Source: Candidatus Thorarchaeota archaeon
Lineage (GTDB): Archaea; Asgardarchaeota; Thorarchaeia; Thorarchaeales; Thorarchaeaceae
Direction of reading: 5' to 3'
DNA: 29,225 nucleotides
Assembly (NCBI GenBank): GCA_016840385.1
Contig: JAEOSL010000036.1
Location: forward strand, 1 to 29,225
Below are positions 1 to 7,778 of this stretch, piece after piece. Made by a program: the position numbers and the translations under genes. Every line of letters begins with the position of its first letter. The stretch's first letter is position 1. The notes beneath the pieces are model-generated. The model had not been told where the DNA came from. It saw nothing but the letters and a program-made list of their open reading frames with translations, and did not search any database.

Positions 1-1179
1 GATGGTACAATTGCTATTGTAACTGATATCACTGAAAGAGTGAATGCTGAAGCTGCCTTGAAAGAATCTGAAGCTCGATTTAGAAATATTTTCGAGAGTT
101 CCCCTGTAGGGATGCATCTTGCGGAGATAACAGAAGATGGTCAATTGATATTGGTCGATGCAAATCCTGCAGCAGAAGATTTTGACACAAAGTACGATAG
201 TATCAAACACTTTGAAATTGGGTCTCGATTAGATTATGAAATCAAAGGTCAGAGTGGAAAAGTAATTGAAGAAAAATACAAGGATATTTTGGCGACAGGG
301 ATTCCTTGGAATCTTGAAGACGATCTTGTTGATAAGCAGGGCAACGTAATAGGGGCGGTTCACCTCCAAATCTTCAGGGCGTCATCCGAAAACATAGTTA
401 CATCATTTCTTGATATCTCGGAACGAGTAATCGCTGAAAGACAAATCCGAGAATTGAATCAAGAACTTGCGCAACGGGTTGAAGAAAGAACTGCTGAGCT
501 TGCAGCTGCCAACAAAGAGCTTGAATCTTTTGCATACTCTGTTTCCCATGATTTAAGAGCACCTCTAAGAACAATGGATGGATTCAGCAAAGCACTGTTG
601 GAAGATTACTCTGAAAATATCGATGATACCGGTCAAGACTATCTTAATAGAATACGCGCTGCAGCAAATAGAATGGGTTCACTTATCGAAGATGTGTTAA
701 GTCTCTCAAGAGTTACTCGAACAGAGATGGACCGAATGGATGTTAATCTCTCAGATCTTGCAAGAGATGCAATGCAAGAACTATCAGCACTGAATCCAGA
801 GAGGTCAATTATCTTTTCTGCTGTTGATATTGCAAACGCTAGATGCGATCGTCGACTGATGAAAGTTGCAATTCACAATTTAATCGAGAATGCATGGAAA
901 TTTTCTGACAAGGTAGATGACGCAAAGATTGAATTTGGCACCAAAATGATCGATGGAAAACGAGTATTTTTCGTCAAGGACAATGGTGCAGGGTTTGAAA
1001 TGAAATTCAAGGAAAAACTATTTACACCATTCCAACGCCTTCATCCATCAGAGGAGTTTGAAGGTACAGGGATTGGCTTGGCGACAGTCCAACGTGTAAT
1101 TACCAGACACGGAGGATTAATCTGGGCGGAAAGCGTAGTAGATGAAGGTTCGACCTTCTATTTCACAATACCTGATTGA
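1..1179 (+). CDS. PAS-domain sensor histidine kinase, 5' end outside window
   Basis: The reading frame is open from base 1 (first residues DGTIAIVTDITERV, the tail of a PAS domain), so the gene begins before the window; the in-frame GTG at 40 is internal. The visible 392 residues hold the end of one PAS domain, a second PAS domain (about 24-145, ending in the typical FLDISERV), a short coiled coil (about 145-175), a HisKA dimerisation domain with the phospho-accepting His183 in SVSHDLRAP, and an HATPase_c domain with N-box (NLIENAWKFSD), G1 (DNGAGFE), F-box (FTPFQRLH) and G2 (GTGIGLA). The H-box is of the phytochrome-like/NtrB-like soluble kinase type. No membrane segment is visible in this part. 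It is followed after 14 bases by a stand-alone receiver, its likely phosphotransfer partner. The input signal is unknown. Confidence 0.93.
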   Translation, partial: DGTIAIVTDITERVNAEAALKESEARFRNIFESSPVGMHLAEITEDGQLILVDANPAAEDFDTKYDSIKHFEIGSRLDYEIKGQSGKVIEEKYKDILATGIPWNLEDDLVDKQGNVIGAVHLQIFRASSENIVTSFLDISERVIAERQIRELNQELAQRVEERTAELAAANKELESFAYSVSHDLRAPLRTMDGFSKALLEDYSENIDDTGQDYLNRIRAAANRMGSLIEDVLSLSRVTRTEMDRMDVNLSDLARDAMQELSALNPERSIIFSAVDIANARCDRRLMKVAIHNLIENAWKFSDKVDDAKIEFGTKMIDGKRVFFVKDNGAGFEMKFKEKLFTPFQRLHPSEEFEGTGIGLATVQRVITRHGGLIWAESVVDEGSTFYFTIPD

Positions 1180-1193
1180 AGGAGAAATTGGAA

Positions 1194-1643
1194 ATGAGCG
1201 GAAAAAAGATACTCTTAGTTGAAGATAGTACAGATGATGTCCTTCTTACTCTGAGAGCACTCCAGCAAGCCAATATTCTCAATGAGGTAATTATTGCCAG
1301 AGATGGGCAAGAGGCAGTCGAATATCTCACTGGTGAGGACCAATATGAAGGAAGAGATACTTCCGACACTCCAGTGGTAGTACTTTTGGATCTCAAGATG
1401 CCAAGAATGGGGGGTTTAGAGTTTCTTCGAAGGATTAGGTCGATCAAATCACTAAAGCTCCTTCCCATTGTTATTCTTACATCCTCTAGGGAAGATCAAG
1501 ATATCTGCGAGAGTTACAATCTAGGTGCGAATTCATACATTCAGAAACCTGTTGATTTTGATCAATTTGTCCAAGCTATTCGAACACTAGGTCTCTATTG
1601 GCTAGTACTTAATGTAAGTCCACCTGGAGGTACAGAAGAGTGA
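1194..1643 (+). CDS. Stand-alone response regulator receiver (Rcp1/CheY-like)
   Basis: This 149-residue protein is a single receiver domain with no output domain. It has the acidic pair Glu10-Asp11 plus Asp14/Asp15, the phospho-acceptor Asp66 in VVLLDLKMP, Thr96 (ILTSS) and Lys118 (SYIQKPV), so all switch residues are present. The insert between beta-2 and beta-3 (around TGEDQYEGRDTSDTP) is typical of receivers paired with phytochrome-type kinases. I chose the ATG at 1194 because GGAG at 1181-1184 is well placed before it; an in-frame TTG at 1176 would overlap the upstream stop. It probably takes phosphate from the kinase before it or passes it to the hybrid kinase after it, whose GTG overlaps this gene's stop (GTGA). 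Confidence 0.92.
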   Translation: MSGKKILLVEDSTDDVLLTLRALQQANILNEVIIARDGQEAVEYLTGEDQYEGRDTSDTPVVVLLDLKMPRMGGLEFLRRIRSIKSLKLLPIVILTSSREDQDICESYNLGANSYIQKPVDFDQFVQAIRTLGLYWLVLNVSPPGGTEE

Positions 1644-3058
1644 GTGAGAAACATCGTATATTGCTCATTGAAGATTCGGAAGACGATGCAATTCTATTGG
1701 AACGTCAGTTAAGAAAAGGGAATATGGAACACGAAATGAAACGAGTCTGCACTTCTACTGAAATGAAAGAAGCTTTGAATGATAGCACATGGGATGCCAT
1801 CATTTGTGACTACATGATGCCTGAGTTCACTGTTAATGATGCTTTGGAGATTGTTCGAAGCAAGGGTGTTGACATTCCCTTCATCATTGTATCTGGAACC
1901 ATTTCCGATGAAACCGCTGTCGATATGATGAAAGCTGGCGCACATGATTACCTTACAAAAAATAACCTGAGTCGGTTGGTTCCTGCACTTGAACGAGAGA
2001 TGGTTGAAGCAGAACATCGACATCAACGACGAGTAGCTGAGGACGCACTTCGTGAAAGTGAACGCAAACACAGGATGCTTATTGAGTCATTAAACGATAC
2101 AGTAATTGTATTCAGTACCGAAGGGACAGTTTCAGAATTCTACTCTCAGTCCCCCATTGTTCGAGACCTTACTATTGATGGACATTTGGGCAAGTCCATT
2201 CCCGAGATATTCGTTCCATCTATAGTGAAAAGAATTTCAGAGCTTGTACAAGCCACACTAGAGAATAAAATTACAACGACATTTGAATACCCAATGAATG
2301 GAAGATGGTTCTCTGCAAAACTGGGCCCCCATGAAGATGGATCTAGAGCAGTGATGGTGCTTAGGGATGTTTCAGATCTTAAGCAAGCAGAAGAAGAGGC
2401 ACGTCAAGCTCACGGTGTTGCAATGTTGTACCAAGATATTACCGGACATGACATTCGCAATCTCTTACAGGCAGTAATGATTGCATCAGATCTCCTAACA
2501 TCTGATGAAACTGATCAATCCCGACTTTCTCTTTTGCATCATGTCACAGAAGCAGTCGAAGAAACAAGTAATCTCATCACGTCTGTTGAAGCAACTGCAG
2601 ATCTATTATCTACACCTCTTGAAAAGACTTCTCTAGATTTCACTCTAAAATCATGTGTGACAGTATTTCATGAAGAACACAAGGATGTTGATGTAGAAAG
2701 CACTGTAGAGGTCTCTGAAGCGGTTGTAAACGCGGACCGTTTTCTCTGTCATATGTTGATGAACGTGTTCTCAAATGCTGTTAAACACAACAATAGCAAT
2801 GAGCAGAAAGTATGGACGCGTCTGACTGTAGTCGATGACGGATATGAAATCACAATTGCTGACAATGGACCTGGCATCAAAGATTCTCTGAAAAAGAATC
2901 TCCTCAGTCCTGAGAGACGATCTGGTGGAGTTGGAATTCTGCAGTGCATCCAAATCGCTAACAAATATGGTGGGGCATTTGAGATTCACGATAGGATAGC
3001 TGGTTCTCCTGAAAAGGGAGCCAAATTCAGACTGTGGCTTCCGAAGGCTCAAGTGTAA
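1640..3058 (+). CDS. Hybrid protein: receiver, PAS, histidine kinase
   Basis: The 472-residue protein starts at GTG 1640, overlapping the previous stop, with a strong Shine-Dalgarno GGAGGT at 1627-1632. An N-terminal receiver (residues 5-125) has the acidic pocket Glu11-Asp12 and Asp57 (IICDYMMP). A PAS-like region follows (about 140-250, ending MVLRDVSDLKQAEEEA). Then comes a DHp segment with candidate His270 in ITGHDIRNLLQ, and an ATPase domain with N-box around MNVFSNAVKHN, G1 DNGPGIKD (408-415) and G2 SGGVGI (428-433). No membrane segment is present. A receiver at the N-terminus of a kinase is common in archaeal and cyanobacterial phosphorelays and makes this protein a likely relay target of the first kinase. 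The HDIRN H-box and shortened G2 region are somewhat divergent, so autokinase activity is inferred, not certain. Confidence 0.9.
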   Translation: MSEKHRILLIEDSEDDAILLERQLRKGNMEHEMKRVCTSTEMKEALNDSTWDAIICDYMMPEFTVNDALEIVRSKGVDIPFIIVSGTISDETAVDMMKAGAHDYLTKNNLSRLVPALEREMVEAEHRHQRRVAEDALRESERKHRMLIESLNDTVIVFSTEGTVSEFYSQSPIVRDLTIDGHLGKSIPEIFVPSIVKRISELVQATLENKITTTFEYPMNGRWFSAKLGPHEDGSRAVMVLRDVSDLKQAEEEARQAHGVAMLYQDITGHDIRNLLQAVMIASDLLTSDETDQSRLSLLHHVTEAVEETSNLITSVEATADLLSTPLEKTSLDFTLKSCVTVFHEEHKDVDVESTVEVSEAVVNADRFLCHMLMNVFSNAVKHNNSNEQKVWTRLTVVDDGYEITIADNGPGIKDSLKKNLLSPERRSGGVGILQCIQIANKYGGAFEIHDRIAGSPEKGAKFRLWLPKAQV

Positions 3059-3068
3059 TTATAGAATT

Positions 3069-3854
3069 CTAAGACCGTACAATTGGTCTTGGTAGAGGTT
3101 CTCTCTTGTGTTTCGAAAGGTTCATCATCTTCAGGATATTTTCTACCTTCGATTTTTCAATTCCCCAAGAAACAATTTCATCCTCGCTCATTCCTTTCTC
3201 TAGATGGAGGAATATAATCGAATCAAGCTCAGGATAAGTGACTCCAATTTCCTTTTCATCAGTCTGACCTTCCCAAAGTCCTGCTGATGGTGCTTTCTCA
3301 ATGAGACTTTCTGGCACCCCTACATGTCTTGCTAGATCCCAAACATTTGCTTTGTAAAGCTCGGCAATTGGAAGAATATCCGTTCCACCATCTCCATATT
3401 TGGTGAAATATCCAATCATCAGTTCTGTCTTGTTGCCTGTTCCAAGGACCAGTCGGTTTTCCTGATTTGCTCTTGCATACCAAGTAACCATCCTGAGTCT
3501 TGCAGCAAGGTTGCCACGAGCGACCTTCTCGAGGTTCAAAGAATCATAAGCTTCAATCGCTTCTTTCAATTCGAAGATTTCGTGCTTCATACCAAGTTTT
3601 TCTGCAATGAGTTTTGCATCATCAATATTCTTGCTATCCTTTTCTGCATCAACTGGCATCATGATGCCTAAGACCTTCTCAGGGCCTATTGCTTCGCATG
3701 CAAGCACTGCAACAAGACTAGAATCAATTCCTCCACTGAGGCCAAGAACTACTCCGTTAACACCAACTTTAGCAACATAGTCCCTGATGAAACTGACTAT
3801 CTTCTCTCGCACAGGCTCATAGTCATCGAATCTGAGATCTTTCGGCAAATCCAT
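3069..3854 (-). CDS. nadE: NH3-dependent NAD+ synthetase
   Basis: The enzyme catalyses ATP-dependent amidation of deamido-NAD+ to NAD+, the last step of NAD synthesis, in the cytoplasm. The 261 residues match the ammonia-dependent form, with no N-terminal glutaminase domain. The PP-loop SGGIDSS at residues 40-46 binds ATP pyrophosphate, and the family motif GTGNKTELMIGYFTKYGDGG follows, then the ILPIAELYK segment. The start is an ATG preceded by GAGGT about 6 bases upstream; a TATA-like AATATACA lies at about 3891-3898. The stop is convergent with the kinase operon, 10 bases away. Ammonia must come from a separate glutaminase or free ammonium. Confidence 0.95.
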   Translation of the reverse strand: MDLPKDLRFDDYEPVREKIVSFIRDYVAKVGVNGVVLGLSGGIDSSLVAVLACEAIGPEKVLGIMMPVDAEKDSKNIDDAKLIAEKLGMKHEIFELKEAIEAYDSLNLEKVARGNLAARLRMVTWYARANQENRLVLGTGNKTELMIGYFTKYGDGGTDILPIAELYKANVWDLARHVGVPESLIEKAPSAGLWEGQTDEKEIGVTYPELDSIIFLHLEKGMSEDEIVSWGIEKSKVENILKMMNLSKHKREPLPRPIVRS

Positions 3855-3890
3855 TTGATTACCTCATGTTCTCTATTTGTCTACTCCTTT

Positions 3891-3898
3891 TGTATATT
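3891..3898 (-). promoter_or_regulatory. TATA-like element of nadE
   Basis: On the minus strand this reads AATATACA, about 40 bases before the nadE ATG, leaving room for a short leader carrying the GAGGT ribosome site. Position and composition only; no BRE could be assigned with certainty. Confidence 0.4.
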
Positions 3899-3940
3899 AT
3901 CGGAGTGGCAATATCTACCCGTGCCAAACGGTGATGGCAA

Positions 3941-4630
3941 TTAAAGCAGCAATGTTTCAATGAGGAAATAGAAGAATGAGGCATTTCCTATGTAGAAGAT
4001 CATCACTGCAAATGCACCGATTATTTTCATCCAGAGCTTTTTGTCTAAAACATACTCGTAGCAGAGGAATGCTGAGAGTGCTAGGAAGAACTCAGGAATT
4101 ATGATATACCATGCAAGATTTCCAGTCATTCCAGTAACTGTTGCAGTCCACGATGGAAGATTGACAAGGGTCAACTCGGACATCACAAAGATCAGAAGAC
4201 CAAATAGTGATGCACCAAGATATGTTATCTCAGCTGACTTTCTCTTCTGAATCTCCTTGCCTACGAATATGATGATGAAGAAAGGTATTGACCAAAGGAG
4301 TGCCATATAGAGTGGAATAGATCCGCCTATCATTGGCAAACCACCTGGTGGAAATACTAGTGCTCCGAGAGTTTCAGCAAGATACCAATCTGGAAATACC
4401 ATGAAAAGGCTCAAGATGAAACTGAATAACCAGATGCTTTTCCATTCCTCATGTCCTTTGTAGATAATTTCTACAATGATAAGTGCATTATAGAGAATCA
4501 CAAGGAGCAACATCTTCCCATCAACGAAAGCTCCTGGAAATGGGAAGAGTAGAGTGATGGCTGCAAGCACAGCAAATATCACGTGGATTAGAATGAAATC
4601 CTTGATGGACTCATCTTGAAGCAATTGCAT
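3941..4630 (-). CDS. Multispanning membrane protein of unknown function
   Basis: This 229-residue protein is strongly hydrophobic, with about seven predicted membrane segments (for example LIHVIFAVLAAITLLFPF, WLFSFILSLFMVFPDW, LYMALLWSIPFFIIIFVG and IIGAFAVMIFYIGNASFF). Short charged loops such as GKEIQKRKSAE and LDKKLWMK follow the positive-inside pattern. I recognise no catalytic motif and no named family. It lies between nadE and a membrane-anchored hydrolase on the same strand, but the gaps (86 and 50 bases) and a TATA-like TTAATAAG near 4651-4658 suggest its own promoter. Its start ATG has only a weak ribosome site (GAAGAGAT). Confidence 0.75.
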   Translation of the reverse strand: MQLLQDESIKDFILIHVIFAVLAAITLLFPFPGAFVDGKMLLLVILYNALIIVEIIYKGHEEWKSIWLFSFILSLFMVFPDWYLAETLGALVFPPGGLPMIGGSIPLYMALLWSIPFFIIIFVGKEIQKRKSAEITYLGASLFGLLIFVMSELTLVNLPSWTATVTGMTGNLAWYIIIPEFFLALSAFLCYEYVLDKKLWMKIIGAFAVMIFYIGNASFFYFLIETLLL

Positions 4631-4680
4631 ATCTCTTCAGCCGTGACTCTAGCTTATTAACTGTGAGGATTTTCTATTCT

Positions 4681-5667
4681 CTAGCAAGATTCCCTAAGAA
4701 ATTGAACTATTTCAGAATTCATCATTGGAACGTGTTCTCCTAACCAGACAATATGACCCACACTATCAAGCTTGCAAAGCCTCGCATTTGGTATTTTTGA
4801 TGCCGAGTATTCCGCATTTGTGAATGAAACATTTGTATCGACAGTTCCATGAACTACCAGAGTCGGACATTTGATATCCTCTAGATTTGAGAAAGCCACG
4901 TTTTCCATCTGAGCAACATCATTGTTCAATCCCTGCATTCTAGTACTTATTGGACATGAACTCCGAATGAACCGTTTAAACCAATCAACTTGCTCAGGAA
5001 TTGACATAACTTGCTTCACATATACATCACGTGCATTAGAACTCAGACTAACATTTTCCTTAAACATCTGCTTCAAAGAAAATGTGGACCATCTTCTTGT
5101 CAGAATATCAAAGATCCAAACACCAATGTCTGCCAAAGTGTCTGATAGATAAATCCTCTCAAGTAGTGACTTCTTCTGACTCTCGCGTACAATGTATTCT
5201 TGGCTAACTGCTGCAATGAGAACAAGAGCTCCTGCTTTATCTGGGTGACGCAAAGTGAAATGTAGTGCTACAGGTCCCCCAGCAGAGTTACCCATAACTG
5301 CAACTTTTGAAACACCTAGTGTTGTCAGAAGTGCATCAATAGCATCAGCCTGTTCCTCATAGGTTTCTCCTGAACTCAATGGTGTACGAAGATATCCTGG
5401 TCTGGATATTGCCAATATTGAGAATCCCTCTTCGATCCACATCTCTGCATCAAGCATACTCTGGTCATATCCACCAGGTCCACCATGGAGTACTAAGAGG
5501 ACTGGACCTTCTCCCTTCAGGACATATTCGATCTCACCTTGTGATGTTTTTGCGATCTTACTGTTTTTTATGAGAGTTGAAATTATATTTCGTTTCCAGC
5601 GTCTGAATGTTATAATAATCCAGACGAATATCAATATCAAAAACACAAGGGAAATCTCTAGCAACAT
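4681..5667 (-). CDS. Membrane-anchored alpha/beta hydrolase
   Basis: An N-terminal hydrophobic helix (about residues 2-20) followed by RRWKR anchors the protein. The catalytic domain then has the oxyanion motif HGGPGG, the nucleophile elbow GNSAGG, an acid in HGTVDTNV and the base in SVGHIVW. Counted from the in-frame GTG at 5676 these are Ser131, Asp280 and His308, a complete triad; subtract 3 for the ATG start at 5667 used here. The HGGPGG motif is that of proline iminopeptidase-like and epoxide-hydrolase-like enzymes, so a peptidase or esterase is plausible, but the substrate cannot be read from sequence. A TATA-like AATAAAATG lies about 25 bases before the ATG, so the transcript may be nearly leaderless. 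It diverges from the VWA gene. Confidence 0.88.
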   Translation of the reverse strand: MLLEISLVFLILIFVWIIITFRRWKRNIISTLIKNSKIAKTSQGEIEYVLKGEGPVLLVLHGGPGGYDQSMLDAEMWIEEGFSILAISRPGYLRTPLSSGETYEEQADAIDALLTTLGVSKVAVMGNSAGGPVALHFTLRHPDKAGALVLIAAVSQEYIVRESQKKSLLERIYLSDTLADIGVWIFDILTRRWSTFSLKQMFKENVSLSSNARDVYVKQVMSIPEQVDWFKRFIRSSCPISTRMQGLNNDVAQMENVAFSNLEDIKCPTLVVHGTVDTNVSFTNAEYSASKIPNARLCKLDSVGHIVWLGEHVPMMNSEIVQFLRESC

Positions 5668-5730
5668 AGTACCCACAAGGATATTGCTTTCATTTTATTC
5701 TTTGGAACTGGTGAGAAAATCAGGCTAAGC

Positions 5731-5817
5731 TTTATCTACCTTCACGATAGGTACTGGCGAAGCGTATAGGAGCGGCCACTACACTTACTGTCTTTTCCTT
5801 ATACGCTATTTTTGGAG
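5731..5817 (+). promoter_or_regulatory. Promoter and 5'-leader hairpin of the VWA gene
   Basis: A TATA-like TTTATCTA (5731-5738) places the transcript start near 5760. The leader would then begin with an inverted repeat: AGCGTATAGGA at 5761-5771 pairs with TCCTTATACGCT at 5796-5807, with one bulged base and a 24-base loop. GGAG at 5814-5817 is the ribosome site for the ATG at 5826. The hairpin ends only six bases before that site, so it could influence translation or protect the 5' end. Seen directly in the sequence; the regulatory role is inference. Confidence 0.45.
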
Positions 5818-5825
5818 ACAAGAAA

Positions 5826-6719
5826 ATGTCAGTAAAATTAGGACAACTAGACCTCGTATTTGTTGTAGACAATACAGGTTCTATGGGTCCGTATATTCAA
5901 AATGTCAAAACCAAGATCCTAGAGATAATCCGCACAATCAAGAAGGAGGAGCTGTGCCACAGACTCAGGGTCGGCTTAGTTTCATATCGAGATCATCCTC
6001 CAGAGGAGACCTCGTATATCACTCAGAAGTTCGAGCTCTCTCCCGATACTGCAAAGATTGAACAGAATGTAATGCAGATGGCGGCATCAGGTGGTGGTGA
6101 TGGGCCAGAAGCAGTATCAACAGCACTCCAAGTGATGAATAAGATGGAGTATCTCAATGAATCTGCAAAGATTGCAATTCTTATTGGAGATGCACCACCT
6201 CATGGTGTTGAGCCTAGTGATCGTTGGCTCAAAAGCACCCCTGATGGTGCAAAGTGGGATAAAGAAGCAAAGAAAGCCTTCGACAAGGGAATTGTCGTCC
6301 ACACAGTGGGATGTTTCCCTGAGATTACCAATTACCAGAATGGTGTAGCAACTTATGAGAAGATTGCTAACCTTTCACAGGGAAGATTCATCCCTCTAGA
6401 GAAAGCCGAGCTTCTTGTCAACATCATCACTGGTCTTGCTGTCGAGGAAATCGACAAGATCGCAATTCAGAAGTCAATTCTTGAGGACCTGGGAGTTAGC
6501 ATGGAAGATTTCCCTGCTGATGAAGAGTTCACTGAAGAGAAGATCTCTGAGATGGTTGCAAAGGTTCAAGCTCAAGGAGTCAAGAAGAGAGCAATGGCTG
6601 TAAGATCAGCTTCAGCTCCTGCTGCACGTAGTGAAGACACTGCAGTAGAAGTACAAGAAGTTGATGAGGCTGACATCCGCGAGGCTGTACGACAGCTGAA
6701 ATCTAAATCTGGGAAATAA
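5826..6719 (+). CDS. Von Willebrand factor A (VWA) domain protein
   Basis: The 297-residue protein has one N-terminal VWA domain (about 5-210) with a complete metal-ion-dependent adhesion site: DNTGSM (Asp15, Thr17, Ser19), the GGGDGPEA loop around residues 89-96 and Asp122 in LIGDAPPHG. The GDAPPHG and GGGDGPEA forms are those of intracellular VWA proteins related to the VWA part of Dictyostelium alpha-kinase VwkA, though no kinase domain is present. There is no signal peptide, so it is probably cytoplasmic. The last ~90 residues are charged, helical and partly low complexity (around SASAPAARSED). It probably scaffolds a protein complex through a Mg2+-bridged contact. It has its own leader hairpin and a hairpin terminator, so it is likely monocistronic. 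Confidence 0.9.
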   Translation: MSVKLGQLDLVFVVDNTGSMGPYIQNVKTKILEIIRTIKKEELCHRLRVGLVSYRDHPPEETSYITQKFELSPDTAKIEQNVMQMAASGGGDGPEAVSTALQVMNKMEYLNESAKIAILIGDAPPHGVEPSDRWLKSTPDGAKWDKEAKKAFDKGIVVHTVGCFPEITNYQNGVATYEKIANLSQGRFIPLEKAELLVNIITGLAVEEIDKIAIQKSILEDLGVSMEDFPADEEFTEEKISEMVAKVQAQGVKKRAMAVRSASAPAARSEDTAVEVQEVDEADIREAVRQLKSKSGK

Positions 6720-6727
6720 TTCTTTAC

Positions 6728-6758
6728 GGTGCTGCTCAATGCAGCACCACTTTCTTTT
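6728..6758 (+). terminator. Hairpin plus T-tract terminator after VWA gene
   Basis: GGTGCTGC (6728-6735) and GCAGCACC (6741-6748) form a perfect 8-bp stem with a 5-base TCAAT loop, followed by ACTTTCTTTT. It starts 9 bases after the stop codon. Archaeal termination mainly needs the T-tract, so the hairpin may also serve 3'-end stability. Confidence 0.7.
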
Positions 6759-6813
6759 AAACAAGAACAGTATCTTCGAAATCCATATCTTATACTCTGG
6801 ATAGTGAATAATC

Positions 6814-7449
6814 ATGCCTAGTAGACAATGGGACTATTTCATGTCGAACTTCTTCGGAGACCCCTACATGATGTGGCATGACGGCATTGATCCAACAGCC
6901 GCATGTATCTTAGAGGGTGCTGAACGAGATCAGGCTGAAGCTATGCTCATCAAGTCGATGGAAGAAGGAAGTCACTATGCAGCAATGGGTCTCCGAGAAT
7001 TGCGTTCTGAAAAAGCAGTCCCTCTGATGAAGCAAATGCTTGAGAAGGTCAGTGCTGACTTGTTGATTGAGATAGCAATCGCACTGAACACTATTGAGAA
7101 TACGACTGACTACAATCCCTACGTCATTACTGTTCTGCTTGAATACCCGAGTCCCTATGTTCGTTTGAATGCCGCCCGAAAACTTCGAAACTTTCCAACC
7201 CCTGAGGTAATTGCAGCTCTCTACGATGCAGTTAGCGATGAGGATTACCTAGTGCGGATTCATGCGTCTGAGTCTCTTCTCGCAATTCATGGACTCGAAT
7301 CGATGATTTCTGAACACCGCGAGATTTTCGGACTCATATGCACTGAATATGAACTTGGGAAGGATGAAACTGTCCAGGAAGCGTCAGCAAGATATAAGAA
7401 AGCGGAAGTGATGCTTCGCGAGCTGTTCGAAAAGGATGATCAAACATGA
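6814..7449 (+). CDS. HEAT-repeat protein
   Basis: The 211-residue protein is alpha-helical with at least three HEAT/PBS-lyase-like repeats between about residues 50 and 170, for example the segments AAMGLRELRSEKAVPLMKQM, SPYVRLNAARKLRNFPTPEV and DYLVRIHASESLLAIHG. The N-terminus (MPSRQWDYFMSNFFGDPYMMWHDGID) is rich in aromatic residues and is not part of the repeats. There is no signal or membrane segment. HEAT arrays bind proteins, so this is an adaptor or scaffold. A TATA-like CATATCTTATAC at 6784-6795 is so close to the ATG that the mRNA is probably leaderless. The stop overlaps the start of the barstar-like gene (ATGA, 7446-7449), so the two are translationally coupled and may act together. 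Confidence 0.85.
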   Translation: MPSRQWDYFMSNFFGDPYMMWHDGIDPTAACILEGAERDQAEAMLIKSMEEGSHYAAMGLRELRSEKAVPLMKQMLEKVSADLLIEIAIALNTIENTTDYNPYVITVLLEYPSPYVRLNAARKLRNFPTPEVIAALYDAVSDEDYLVRIHASESLLAIHGLESMISEHREIFGLICTEYELGKDETVQEASARYKKAEVMLRELFEKDDQT

Positions 7450-7745
7450 AAGAATTCATTCTAGATGGCAAGAACATGACTTCTGTTGAGAACTTCTACC
7501 AGGAAGTTCAGAGAGTCCTTTGTCCCAGTTTCCGTAGGATGGGAAGAAATTTGCATGCATTCAGGGATGTATTGCGAGGTGGATTTGGAGCCTTTGATGA
7601 AGGTGAAACTATTCATCTTTGGATTATTCATAAGAAACACATGAAGAAACACCTTCAGGAAGGATTTGTTATTAGGATTTTAAGAGAATTAGATGAAGCT
7701 GAGAACATAGTTATGGTGAAAGGAGTCCCTCCGGAAGATGAATGA
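7446..7745 (+). CDS. Barstar-like protein (RNase-inhibitor fold)
   Basis: The 99-residue protein follows the barstar (barnase inhibitor) pattern: a first strand EFILDGKNM, a helix with FYQEVQRVL, then MGRNLHAFRDVLRGGFG, which aligns with the barnase-binding helix of Bacillus amyloliquefaciens barstar (YYGENLDALWDCLTG), and a C-terminal strand ENIVMVKGV. In barstar Asp35 and Asp39 contact the barnase active site. Here the aligned residues are His37 and Asp41, so one of the two is changed. No barnase-like RNase is visible nearby; the translationally coupled HEAT protein is the obvious candidate partner. The assignment rests on motif order and length only. Confidence 0.68.
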   Translation: MKEFILDGKNMTSVENFYQEVQRVLCPSFRRMGRNLHAFRDVLRGGFGAFDEGETIHLWIIHKKHMKKHLQEGFVIRILRELDEAENIVMVKGVPPEDE

Positions 7746-7778
7746 GATCTGCTAGAAGTAGAAGCTGAAGTACCTATC

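Noticed and set aside
40..42. GTG as start of the first kinase
   Set aside because: The frame is open to base 1 and encodes the conserved end of a PAS domain, so the GTG is internal.
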